DNA from: Petrimonas sp. IBARAKI
Lineage (GTDB): Bacteria > Bacteroidota > Bacteroidia > Bacteroidales > Dysgonomonadaceae
Assembly (NCBI GenBank): GCA_002356435.2
Contig: AP018040.2
Location: forward strand, 2,294,001 to 2,358,000
Reading direction: 5' to 3'
DNA length: 64,000 nucleotides
The number at the start of each line of letters is the position of its first letter. Positions within the stretch are counted from its first letter, which is position 1. Below the pieces are notes generated by a model. The model saw only the letters and a program-made list of their open reading frames with translations. It searched no databases and was not told the DNA's origin. Positions 19,501 to 27,866 of this stretch are shown in pieces. A program made the translations under genes and the position numbers.

Positions 19501-19658
19501 ACTACAGTAACTCCTGGCAAAGGAACATTTTTATCATCAGTTACTGTACCACTGATAGAGATGTTTTGTGCAATCAAAGACAAAGACATTATCCACATTA
19601 CAGCGAATAAAAATCTTTTACATAAAAAAAATAGAATTTTGTTTTTCATTTCATACAC
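16581..19658 (-). CDS. SusC/RagA-family TonB-dependent transporter (pair 1)
   Basis: This is an outer-membrane TonB-dependent glycan importer of 1025 residues. In order it has a signal peptide (to about 30), a carboxypeptidase-regulatory-like beta domain (ISISGTVTDDKNVPLPGVTV onward) and the TonB box region (DVVVVAYGTQKK). The plug follows, with the SusC signature SVLKDASASSLYGSRAANGV, then a 22-strand barrel ending in an aromatic residue. It is the first gene of operon A. The regulatory site at 19896-19970 lies about 240-310 bp upstream, leaving a long 5' leader of about 230 bases. The next gene, its susD partner, starts 12 bp after the stop. Confidence 0.96.
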   Translation of the reverse strand: MYEMKNKILFFLCKRFLFAVMWIMSLSLIAQNISISGTVTDDKNVPLPGVTVVVKDDAAHGTITDNNGNYVINNVNPNAILQFRYIGMKVEEVNVSNRKTINVILTEDTQLLEDVVVVAYGTQKKTELTGSISSVRSSDLEKSPIGQLGQRLQGKLPGVRIYQTEGIPGRGMSFRIRGQASINAGNSPLVVIDGFPSSTGLDALNPDEIETISVLKDASASSLYGSRAANGVVLITTKQAKLGKTEVKFSVYGGTQKVPQRGRPDVMNARQFAQYKNEWYSDQGIEVPERYKNPEQYGPNDGTDWFEILLNPNATIQNYNLSISSGTEKVKSNLNLSYNNNQGILLNTMAERITARSNNIFNISDKLTFGLNLAVNYLNTDNQSFAPAYWSFMSSAYIMDPTLEYKNPDGTLPVGFSSPGMFPNPNWYRVLTERENPAQTTNLLANFFGEYKIIDGLTYKLRTDVDLGNYKNRYWSPSTAQGAMFQSPPNPATGSYNTSNSINWQLENTLNYTKSINEVHNFDILLGYSAQRVRSESSTITGSLFPDDEIPWINVAKTRVGNVGTSEYSLVSALGRLNYNYKGKYLTSLAIRRDGSSRFGDSKKYGVFPSASIGWIISEEDFMQKYESSISFLKLRASTGKVGNYNIGNYSHISSVGDANYVFSDAVVSGKAISNLGNSSLTWETTVQNDLGFDLGLFNDRIFFMYDYYWKTTNGLLYAVEIPNASGFGSIQSNIGEFDFWGHEFSLETRNFVKEFKWDTQLTFGLDRNMVKKLGTEDKPIGGYQENVDFNRTEVGHPIGQFYGYVYEGVFMNEAELAEGPHITVYGGSDVGSVRLKDISGPDGVPDGLIDPQYDKTFIGDPNPKFVYGLTNNFSYKNFDLSIGLIGRFGGDVFKGDMLSIENIDGVFNVTPAALDRWRSVDNPGKGDLPRSNSNPLHRFNNSRQIFDGSFLSGKNIALGYTFPFKNIFKSARVYISAQNAFMITSYPGPNPEASQYGLDGLNEGRDFAPYPIPRTFTIGADITF

Positions 19659-19895
19659 ATTTAATAATTACTACTTCGTTTCCTTCTTCCTGTTTGATTA
19701 ATCTTTTTCAAACATTAAATTTTTCTCAAAAGCACATTCTTATATACCTAGGCATTACCTATAAATTTTTCTAAAATTTATTTCTCACGTATTTAAGATA
19801 AACTAAAACAAACTCATTTAAGAAGAATTACTTTCAGACTATACATTTAGTCCAACAAGAGAAATAAAAAAAGTATCAATTTTTATTTTTCACAA

Positions 19896-19970
19896 CAAAG
19901 AAAAAGGAATATTAGCACAAATAGGAAGCATTTTGCGCATTATTTTGCATATATTACGCAAATTAAGAAA
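19896..19970 (-). promoter_or_regulatory. Operator A: 21-bp-spaced TTGCGCA repeat plus -7-like box, upstream of susC pair 1
   Basis: In plus-strand notation the half-sites are TTGCGCA (19933-19939) and TTACGCA (19954-19960), starts 21 bp apart, followed by AATTAAGAAA. The minus-strand promoter box TTTCTTTG (19903-19896, a variant of TAnnTTTG) begins 30 bp from the near half-site. Positions 19895-19970 align without gaps to 46238-46313 with 9 differences in 76. Two-turn direct repeats are what dimeric AraC/XylR regulators bind. The remaining intergenic sequence (19659-19895 and 19971-19995) is AT-rich leader with no other structure that I can support. Confidence 0.8.
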
Positions 19971-19995
19971 ACACATTTCAATTCAATAAGGTTTT

Positions 19996-20961
19996 TTAAT
20001 CTATATTAGTATATTTTTGAATAGAAAGTTCAGTCCACGAATTTATCTCCCTTAAATCAATTTCTTGTATATTATTATCACCCACATAAGTAACCCATTC
20101 ACGAGTCCATTCTACGGCATCAAGATTTAAGTCACAAATACAACTTGCCAGAAAAACTATTCCTTCAATAGAGCCATCCTTAAGAAACTTAAGTGCATTT
20201 TGGCATTGTTCAGCCATTTTTCTCACTGACATAGGTTTATTTAAACCATAATCATACATATAACAACCTAATATTATCCTTTTGTTAGGTACACGCAACC
20301 GTAATTTATTAAGATTCGCCTCTAAAGAATCTAAATCATTGGACTTCCATGTCCAAAAGTTTAAGACATCAAAATACTCTAAATATTCATCGTGTAAATA
20401 TTCTTCAAGATTAAAATCATAAATAACCACCCACATATCAAGAGGTCTTTCTCTTTCATGTATTAAAGTGCGCATTTCATGTAATTGATCTAAAGTTACT
20501 CGTGGTTTATCTCCAACAAAAAAATCATCAAACATTACCTCTTTTAGATTTTCAAACTTATCCGATAATTGTAGAATAGTTTTAATTGGCTTTACATGAT
20601 CAACAACAAAATCATCTGGTGTGCCAGCTCCAACAGCTGACCATCCTATTCTTTTACAATCCGATAGCTGAGCTGCATAATTTGCGCCTTCTTCATATTC
20701 TGGTTTACCATCATATTCCACCACCATACAGTTTTTAATACCCATATAATTACAGGCTTCCATCATAGTAATTTTAGAGCCATCTAAACCTGAAGGTAAG
20801 CCAAAATGTCCATTATGGGAACCTTCAACATGTCCCCAAAGCCATATTTTATCGCGAACTGTTTCATTATTTGAAACTTTTTGATTTCTCTTACAAGAAA
20901 GAAAAATAAAAACTAAGCATAATAAAAAAAAACTGATTATTAAAAATTTATTGTTTCTCAT
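19996..20961 (-). CDS. Lipoprotein with possible TIM-barrel fold, unknown function (321 aa)
   Basis: The signal peptide ends at lipobox FLSC (Cys23), so the protein is envelope-anchored. The body looks alpha/beta with barrel-like strand ends carrying acids and aromatics (KEVMFDDFFVG, MWVVIYDFN, DVLNFWTWKSND, RIILGCYMYDYG). That is reminiscent of small glycoside-hydrolase-like barrels and of families annotated only as hypothetical in glycan loci. No established catalytic pair can be named. It is probably the last gene of operon C, 121 bp after the Gfo/Idh/MocA gene, and ends just before operator A of the next operon. Confidence 0.65.
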   Translation of the reverse strand: MRNNKFLIISFFLLCLVFIFLSCKRNQKVSNNETVRDKIWLWGHVEGSHNGHFGLPSGLDGSKITMMEACNYMGIKNCMVVEYDGKPEYEEGANYAAQLSDCKRIGWSAVGAGTPDDFVVDHVKPIKTILQLSDKFENLKEVMFDDFFVGDKPRVTLDQLHEMRTLIHERERPLDMWVVIYDFNLEEYLHDEYLEYFDVLNFWTWKSNDLDSLEANLNKLRLRVPNKRIILGCYMYDYGLNKPMSVRKMAEQCQNALKFLKDGSIEGIVFLASCICDLNLDAVEWTREWVTYVGDNNIQEIDLREINSWTELSIQKYTNID

Positions 20962-21082
20962 ATCTAATATGTTTAATGATGATTATTATTTTTTAAATAC
21001 TAATCATCGTTTTTTAAGATTATCCATATAAATTTGTCTTCATGAGTATTGAGAAAATATAATTACAAATACTTTTCCAATT

Positions 21083-22435
21083 TTATTCTTTTCCGGGCAC
21101 ACCTGCCACCGGGATAATTTCAGGAATGTTTTCAACAGGACCCATTACGTAGGTTTTTGGACCCAGGTATAAATCGGAGTTAAGCACCTCTTCGCGGGTA
21201 ACGTCTTTTCCCGTGTAGGCAGCCATGCGTCCCATTATCGTAACCAGCGTGGTGTTGGCTTGTTCTTCACCGTCGTTGATGGTTTCTCCCGAACGGATGG
21301 CGGTAATCAGGTTGATATGTTCCTGGACAAACGGATTGGTCACTTGCCATTCCGATTCCGTTTCGCCTTCGGCGGGATAGGGATATTCCCAGGTCAGTTT
21401 ACCCTGGAGGTCGTAGAGCTTTCCCGACGCGTCTGCGTACCCGTTGGTGCCGGTAAAGTATTCTATTTTCCGGTTTGTGCAGCCGTCTATCTGGCGTGCG
21501 GCACAATGGGTGCGCATACCGTTGTCGTACAAGTACTCGATGCTGAAGAAATCATACTGGTCGCCGGTTACCCTTCTTTGGCGCCCGCCCCAACCGCTGG
21601 CTTGTATGGGATATTCGCCCAGGTACCAGTTCATCGTATCTATTTCGTGGATAAATTGTTCGGTTATGTGGTCGCCCGAAAGCCAACAGAAATTAACCCA
21701 GTTGCGCAACATATATTCCATGTCCGTCCATTCGGGCCTTCTGGAACGATACCACAAGGCTCCTCCGTTCCGGATGATGTTTGCCCCCACGATATCGCCG
21801 ATTTCGCCGTTGAGAACCCTTCTTCTGGTTTCCATGTAATCTTTTTGCGAACGGCGGATAGTTCCGCTTATGATATTCAAGTTCAGTGTCTTTGCTCTTT
21901 TCACTGCAGCCAGTACTTTTCGCACACCGGTGGGGTCCACAGCAATGGGTTTTTCCATGAAAATATGCTTTTGAGCATTTACGGCGGCTTCCAGATGCGC
22001 AGGACGGAAATGGGGCGGGGTACAGAGCAATACCACATCCACACCGGAATCGATTACCTTTTCGTAACTGTCGAATCCGATAAAACAGTTCTCGTCGGGG
22101 ATTTCAACGTTCCGTTCTTTTTTCAGGATCTCCCTGCAACTGTCAAGCTTGTCCTGAAAAACATCCCCTAGAGCAACAATCTGAAGGTTTGGACCCGCGT
22201 TTAAGAAGTCCATGGCGGCACCGGTCCCGCGACCTCCACATCCGATTAATCCGGCTTTAAGTACTTTCCCGTCGGGAGCCTGTTTCAGTAACTTGGGCAG
22301 CGTCAGTTCACCTTTTTTGGATTTATCGGTCGAACAGGAACTCAGCATTGGAATTCCTCCCATCATCCCTACTGTTCCGGCCACAACCGAACTTTTTAAA
22401 AAACTTCTTCTCGATAATGAATTTTTGTTTCTCAT
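21083..22435 (-). CDS. Gfo/Idh/MocA-family oxidoreductase with Tat-type lipoprotein signal
   Basis: This is an NAD(P)-dependent sugar oxidoreductase family protein of 450 residues. It starts with a twin-arginine signal (SRRSFLKSS, residues 8-16) followed by a lipobox-like LSSC (Cys34), so it is probably exported folded with its cofactor. The Rossmann loop GLIGCGGRGTG is at 62-72, and the catalytic-lysine motif EKP is at 161-163. Exported members of this family include glycosidases that use an NAD redox mechanism (GH109-like), so glycosidase or sugar epimerase activity are both possible. It is GC-richer than its neighbours and separated by 208 bp from the gene upstream, so it may have joined operon C later. 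Confidence 0.85.
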   Translation of the reverse strand: MRNKNSLSRRSFLKSSVVAGTVGMMGGIPMLSSCSTDKSKKGELTLPKLLKQAPDGKVLKAGLIGCGGRGTGAAMDFLNAGPNLQIVALGDVFQDKLDSCREILKKERNVEIPDENCFIGFDSYEKVIDSGVDVVLLCTPPHFRPAHLEAAVNAQKHIFMEKPIAVDPTGVRKVLAAVKRAKTLNLNIISGTIRRSQKDYMETRRRVLNGEIGDIVGANIIRNGGALWYRSRRPEWTDMEYMLRNWVNFCWLSGDHITEQFIHEIDTMNWYLGEYPIQASGWGGRQRRVTGDQYDFFSIEYLYDNGMRTHCAARQIDGCTNRKIEYFTGTNGYADASGKLYDLQGKLTWEYPYPAEGETESEWQVTNPFVQEHINLITAIRSGETINDGEEQANTTLVTIMGRMAAYTGKDVTREEVLNSDLYLGPKTYVMGPVENIPEIIPVAGVPGKE

Positions 22436-22643
22436 ATCCTATAAAATTATTTGTCAGATAGTATGGTCAAGCTTTTGAGAATATTGACGTTTGATATTCT
22501 GAATTTGCTTAAACACATTTTTGACAAAGATTTAAAATATGTATTTAACTCTTTGAAGATAAAAAAATGATTTGTTTAATTTCGATCCATTTAATATTTA
22601 GATGAGTATTTAGCTAAAACCTAGTTGTTATACTAATCATTTT

Positions 22644-24791
22644 TCAATTTTCATAACAAATACTTAAAATGACCATACCTTTTCCCGGTATCTTTACATT
22701 AAATTGTTTATTATCAAAATAAACCGGGATACCGGGAAAAGTGGTTTTAACTACAATATCTTTTATCTTATGCTTGGTTTCAATCTTTGGCGTTTTATAG
22801 TAGTAACTGTCGTTACCGATTAAACTTACTATTTCATTTGTCGACTTTTTTAAAATAATGATCTTTATAAATTCAGCTTCGGTTAATAGTTTAAGTTCAG
22901 GCATACAAGTTGATATAACCGAAACACATTTACTAAGAAATGAGGTAGAAACTTTTCTGTAATATAGTGATTCTGTCCATGAATAAGGTTCAGTCACTTC
23001 TGTAAAGTTAGGAGGAATAATCTCAATCGGCTCATTATTTAATTTCACGTCAAACTGTTTTCCAGATTGAAAAATTGCACATGATAATGGATCAGGTAAA
23101 TAAACATCACTGAATTCATAATCTGGAGTGACAGGGAATTTACATTTTCCTCCTATCGTTAAAATTGGGCCATTCCTATATGAAAAAACTTTTTTTATCT
23201 CATTTTCTGAATAAAGATGAGGGTTTAAAATTAGTACTGGTCCTTGTATTTTATCGATTGAATCAATAGCACAAACAACATTTATCGATGCTCCTCTGTA
23301 CATTAATTCATACAGTAGCTTATGAGTAGACCAACGTCGAGTAGTAATATAATCTTTTAGCTGATTTTCAAAAGCATTGTCTGACCAAATGAGAGTGATG
23401 GCCACATTAAATTTAGGACTAAACGAATATGCTAAATCCCATTTTTTCTTTAACCAATCCCATTCATGACTATACAAACTATCTGAGAGACATCCCACAA
23501 TTCCGGAAGAACATCGTTGTAAATTTCCAAAATCATTATAAAAATATAAATTAGCCATTGAATAAATATCACGTTCAACTACAGTTGGAATATGTCTTAG
23601 TGCATCGTATTGCTCTGTTGTATCATGTATAGTAGTAAAAGGAAGTAAATTAGTTGCCTTCACTCTAACCTTTATCAACATCAACATTGACATTGCAATA
23701 TAAAAGAACTTTTCGTGTTCATCACTTAAAATGGGCTCCATTGCAACAGTAGATGATACATTTTCAACGATAAATCCATCAACTCCCAATTCTGCTATTT
23801 TTTGATAATCGATACCATATCTATATATGGCCTCAAATGGAGCTTGAGTCCAGGCAGTATTAATAAAAATTTTCTTACCTTTTTCGTGTATTGCATCTGT
23901 TATTTTCTTAAAAAACTCTGCCCATCGGTTTGTATGAAATAATACCCATTCATATTTTTTATTCTCCCATAACCATTTGCTCCTTTTCTTGTATTCTTCT
24001 TTATTTAGTTTGCAACTTTGTAACAAAAAACTTGGTAGTTCAACACCCGTTTGTTCAAGAAACTGGCTTATCATATCATCAGAGTAATCAACATCATGTA
24101 AAGGTCTCCTTGTGTGTGCGATTCCATCTGCAATGTGTACACCGTCAAAATTGTAATCATCAAGAACCTCAATTAATTTATCTTTAAAAAAGTCTTCGTA
24201 TAAAATCCCATCATCTAACCTCTTTAACGGATGAAGATAAGAATATCTATTACCATCTTTTCCTGTTTCAAAAATTTCGGGATGCATCCAGCTCCATCTG
24301 CCCTTTCTTTCGCCTTCATACACAAAATCAAAAAAGCTACAATAAACCTCAATATCATACTTATGTAATTCAGAAACAAGTCCCTTTAATTGATAGTTTG
24401 TCCAATCTTGCCTTTCCCGTTCTGGGCTGTATGTCCTCGCTGTATATGAACAGTATTCGGGAGGAAAAACCCATTCCTCTAACATTCCGTAATGCGTATT
24501 TACAAAATCAGGAGACACTAACAAAAACGATATTGCTTTTGGAATAAAATTTGTTCTACTCAAAAACTCTTTAACGCCATAATCACTTAGTGTATTGTCA
24601 AATCCAATCAATTCAATCCAAAGTAAAATATCATAAGGAATTTGTTGTTTCTGGAAATCAAAATAAGAGTTATTCTCTTCACTTCTTGCCAACAGGGCTT
24701 CTGATGGAAAAAAAATTGAAGTTAATCCTATTGTGGAGGTTCTTAAGAAATCTCTTCTAGAACTCATTTTTATCATTGAGTGGTAATTCAA
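22644..24791 (-). CDS. Exported TIM-barrel glycosidase-like protein with Tat-type signal (715 aa)
   Basis: The N-terminus has a twin-arginine motif (SSRRDFLRTS), so export is likely. The first Met is used here, but Met9 (MSSRRDF) would place the motif more normally and may be the true start. Residues about 50-440 look like a barrel, with QLKGLVSELHKYDIEVYCSF and YNFDGVHIADGIAH, where the Asp-containing strand resembles the catalytic strand of GHL-type barrels. The C-terminal part (460-715) holds an amidotransferase-like and a small beta domain. The architecture parallels the 791-residue GHL6-like enzyme of operon A. No established family can be assigned. The start codon lies 4 bp after the paralogue 2 stop. 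Confidence 0.65.
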   Translation of the reverse strand: MNYHSMIKMSSRRDFLRTSTIGLTSIFFPSEALLARSEENNSYFDFQKQQIPYDILLWIELIGFDNTLSDYGVKEFLSRTNFIPKAISFLLVSPDFVNTHYGMLEEWVFPPEYCSYTARTYSPERERQDWTNYQLKGLVSELHKYDIEVYCSFFDFVYEGERKGRWSWMHPEIFETGKDGNRYSYLHPLKRLDDGILYEDFFKDKLIEVLDDYNFDGVHIADGIAHTRRPLHDVDYSDDMISQFLEQTGVELPSFLLQSCKLNKEEYKKRSKWLWENKKYEWVLFHTNRWAEFFKKITDAIHEKGKKIFINTAWTQAPFEAIYRYGIDYQKIAELGVDGFIVENVSSTVAMEPILSDEHEKFFYIAMSMLMLIKVRVKATNLLPFTTIHDTTEQYDALRHIPTVVERDIYSMANLYFYNDFGNLQRCSSGIVGCLSDSLYSHEWDWLKKKWDLAYSFSPKFNVAITLIWSDNAFENQLKDYITTRRWSTHKLLYELMYRGASINVVCAIDSIDKIQGPVLILNPHLYSENEIKKVFSYRNGPILTIGGKCKFPVTPDYEFSDVYLPDPLSCAIFQSGKQFDVKLNNEPIEIIPPNFTEVTEPYSWTESLYYRKVSTSFLSKCVSVISTCMPELKLLTEAEFIKIIILKKSTNEIVSLIGNDSYYYKTPKIETKHKIKDIVVKTTFPGIPVYFDNKQFNVKIPGKGMVILSICYEN

Positions 24792-24795
24792 AACA

Positions 24796-27648
24796 TTATA
24801 GAGGCTTTCCTTCGGATATTACAGTTACTTGCACACGCGGGTTTATTCCTGAAGTACTGTTACTATAACTAAATGAAATATTATTATCTCCTGTATTTAA
24901 TATTGGCACACTTCCTTTAATTAATATTTCTTGAATTAATTCGCCTTTAGATCCATATAATTTACAGTCGGAAGGTGAATTAAATTCAATATACATACCA
25001 GATTCCATTACGACAGGCAGAATAATTTTTTCTCCGTTTATTGTAATTACAGGATTTTCTATAGTTGATGATACCGTGGATATTGCTTTTATTGGCCCTA
25101 TTAGGCAATTGATTTGTTTCCCTTTTGGTAAATTATTATACCAAAATTGAAGTTTATCAACCTTGCTGAAATCTACAGCATTTAAATAAGAATTATAAAC
25201 ATGCATCTCTGGCCAAATATATTTACTAAATTCTGCCGATTCTACTTCTACTAGCTCAAAATACTTCCAGCCGATAAAGTCAATTTTTACAAAATGATCT
25301 CCTTTCGCACCATGCGAAAATTGAAAAGGTCCTTGTAATCTTAAATTTAATAGTTCACCGTTTCCATCCCCTTTTATCCAAACACCTAATGCTTTATTAT
25401 TACTTAAGTCTAACCAGGGTTCATATTTTTTTTCCAACATAATCCATGAACCTATTTGAGTTGAAGTTCCATCACTTTGAGCCGTAAAAGAAACTGCATC
25501 CTCATAATTTAATAAATTTTCCGAGCAACAATCAATATCCCCCACTACACCTTTTGACGTAGCTTTATTTAAAAAATTATCTTGACGGGAGTAATCTGTA
25601 AGTATTATATTAGTAGTATCTTGATATGATTTTACCGATAACAATGACTCGATTCTGAATTTTACAGGTTGTGGTTGGAACTCGTTTTTTACAGTCCACT
25701 TTGCAGAAGTGTGACCAAGACCTGCAACTTTATGTTTGATGTAGGTTGCGGGTTTAAAATTGTACTTTCCATTATCCTCCTGAAAAAGTGTGTACTCTTT
25801 TTCAGGTTGACGCAATAATGCTCGAATTGAATCATTGAAGTAATTCTGATTGCGTAATTCTTCATATTGTTTTATGATACTGTTAAATCGTTTAAAGGCT
25901 GGTTTATCTTCAACTTCTTTCTGATCTACTCCACCCAATAAGGCCAGACCCGCATTATAACCAATCATTTTACAACAAAGATACTCTACGTCATCAACAA
26001 ATGTAGCTTCCGTTTGTGGTGGTTCCCAAGTAAAATTCAACCACCATCCTAATTGAAGAGGAAGCAGTAAACCTCCGTTTATTGAAGCAGTATGAAGATC
26101 AATGAATTTTTTAAATCCTCTGCGAGGTGTGTCCCATGCTTGCCATCGTGAACGATAATGCCAGTAATGATGCTCCATTGCACTCATTTCCATGCCAACT
26201 GGGCGTTTCAAATGTTTTGCTATCTCGGTTACAAATTTAGAACTATAATACCATGAATATTCAGGCCCCGCAAGAATACTACTGCCATCTATAGCATCTA
26301 AATAGATTCCATCAAAATTGTTTTCATTAACAATCTTTGCATGATTACGTGCAATTTCTAGAAAAAGCTCACTCTCTGGATCTGGGACGAATAAGCCAAA
26401 CATTTCTTTAAGATGATACGCTTTAGCTTCAGTTATGTGAGCAGATGCTTTCGTACCATTTAAACCTCTTTTACATCCAGTAAACTTAAAGGGATAACTG
26501 TTCGTTACTCCCGTGAATTCTATCAATTCATCTCCTATGCGAAGAGTGCGACTATTTTGTACAAAAAAGCCTGTAACAGCAGTTATATTTTCTGTTGACT
26601 CTTTAACAATTATACTTGAATCTTCAGAATTTATAGGTTCAGCTAATGTAAATGATCTAAAATATGCCAAATCTTTGTGTGGTACTGGTGTTGTATATTT
26701 AGAATTTTTATCTATAAAAAAGGCATATGTGTGAAATATGGATGAAATACCTACATCATGAAGTTGTTCATTGATACGCTTAAAATGGTTCCAGCCTTCA
26801 GGCCATTTCTCTGAATTCAACTCAAAACTTCCAAATTTGAAAAAATCTGCTGCCCCACCATGACTGTCTATTTGATTAAAACCTACGCTAGAACATTTAT
26901 CAATCCATTCATTTACTGTACTTTCTGTCAGATTACCAAAATTAAATAAATATGAGCCTTTACCTTCTTTACTTAATTGAGCCCATGCCCCACCTTTGTC
27001 AGAATAAGGAATATCTTTTGCATTTTTCATCACACTCCTTATCTCAGACAGAATATCTTTCATAGGAACACCTAGCAATGTAATTTCAGCACCTGTAATA
27101 CCAAATTTTTGATAACAAGTCGCCCATAAATGAGTTTGTAAAGCTGGTAACTGACGAACATGAGTAAATGAATTCATTGAAAGAACACATGTAGCAAAAG
27201 GTTCGTAAGGCATCCCTTCTGTCTTTAAAGGAATATTCAAAAATGTCAGTGATTGAATACTTCCCTCAATACCCTCAACTTTCATTTTTATATTGTGTTC
27301 CGTTTCTTGAATGCGAACTATGACAGTCACTCCACTATTTCCAAAACTCAAATATAAAGAACTATCTTTTAATAAAACTGATTGGACATTGTACTGTTTT
27401 CCATTCTGAACAATGTATGCACAATATGAAACTGTATCAGAATTCAGAAGATCAATATTATCGGACTTATTAAAAAATAATAAATTTTTTCCATCAGATG
27501 AAATTCTATACCTGATATAATCATTTTCAATAATGATATCTTTCTCGTCAATACGTGAATCTGTTTTTTTTACCGAACAAGACATAATTAAAGAAAATAG
27601 ACATATAATATAAAAAGTTCTTTTTAGTAAAAAGTATAATTTTTCCAT
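24796..27648 (-). CDS. Large lipoprotein with TIM-barrel glycosidase-like domain (paralogue 2)
   Basis: This is the paralogue of the 981-residue protein at 9591-12536, with the same domain order. The lipobox is MSC (Cys24), followed by an N-terminal beta-sandwich and then a barrel with FDGIYLDAIDG (445-455, Asp451) and GMEMS (485-489, Glu487). The GDELIEFTGV insertion (about 372-381) and the C-terminal carbohydrate-binding-like sandwich are also kept. Both candidate acids are conserved. Relative to paralogue 1 it lacks about 35 residues just after the FIDLHTASI stretch. The two copies belong to different SusC/SusD operons under the same operator type, so they may act on two linkages or two forms of one glycan. 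It follows susD pair 2 after 219 bp containing a hairpin. Confidence 0.8.
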   Translation of the reverse strand: MEKLYFLLKRTFYIICLFSLIMSCSVKKTDSRIDEKDIIIENDYIRYRISSDGKNLLFFNKSDNIDLLNSDTVSYCAYIVQNGKQYNVQSVLLKDSSLYLSFGNSGVTVIVRIQETEHNIKMKVEGIEGSIQSLTFLNIPLKTEGMPYEPFATCVLSMNSFTHVRQLPALQTHLWATCYQKFGITGAEITLLGVPMKDILSEIRSVMKNAKDIPYSDKGGAWAQLSKEGKGSYLFNFGNLTESTVNEWIDKCSSVGFNQIDSHGGAADFFKFGSFELNSEKWPEGWNHFKRINEQLHDVGISSIFHTYAFFIDKNSKYTTPVPHKDLAYFRSFTLAEPINSEDSSIIVKESTENITAVTGFFVQNSRTLRIGDELIEFTGVTNSYPFKFTGCKRGLNGTKASAHITEAKAYHLKEMFGLFVPDPESELFLEIARNHAKIVNENNFDGIYLDAIDGSSILAGPEYSWYYSSKFVTEIAKHLKRPVGMEMSAMEHHYWHYRSRWQAWDTPRRGFKKFIDLHTASINGGLLLPLQLGWWLNFTWEPPQTEATFVDDVEYLCCKMIGYNAGLALLGGVDQKEVEDKPAFKRFNSIIKQYEELRNQNYFNDSIRALLRQPEKEYTLFQEDNGKYNFKPATYIKHKVAGLGHTSAKWTVKNEFQPQPVKFRIESLLSVKSYQDTTNIILTDYSRQDNFLNKATSKGVVGDIDCCSENLLNYEDAVSFTAQSDGTSTQIGSWIMLEKKYEPWLDLSNNKALGVWIKGDGNGELLNLRLQGPFQFSHGAKGDHFVKIDFIGWKYFELVEVESAEFSKYIWPEMHVYNSYLNAVDFSKVDKLQFWYNNLPKGKQINCLIGPIKAISTVSSTIENPVITINGEKIILPVVMESGMYIEFNSPSDCKLYGSKGELIQEILIKGSVPILNTGDNNISFSYSNSTSGINPRVQVTVISEGKPL

Positions 27649-27728
27649 GTTGTTTTTTCCATTTAAAATATTTTGCTTTTCAAATATAATTTGTCACTTT
27701 GTTTCTCGTCATAAGCCTATATTACTTA

Positions 27729-27764
27729 AGTTAAGTTTGTTATCATTCACAAACAAAATTAACT
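27729..27764 (-). terminator. Imperfect hairpin after susD pair 2
   Basis: AGTTAAGTTTGT (27729-27740) can pair with ACAAAC (27749-27754) and TTAACT (27759-27764) around a 4-base bulge, with an 8-base loop. It occupies the same operon position as the strong 14962-15021 hairpin, between susD and the large lipoprotein gene, and may likewise reduce or process the downstream transcript. The rest of the 219-bp gap is AT-rich without other structure. Confidence 0.4.
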
Positions 27765-27866
27765 AAAAAGATAAGCTTTCTCTTCTACTACTTATCTATC
27801 TTTTCCAATTTTAAATCTAAAATTTTTTCTTAGAAAAATAATTATCAGAGCTTCAGTATAAACAAG

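Noticed and set aside
19896-19921. A -33 TTTG box (minus strand, 19921-19918) upstream of the TTTCTTTG box
   Set aside because: The gap to the -7-like box is only 14 bp, shorter than the usual 18-20, and it is not kept at operator C, so I do not claim a normal -33 element.
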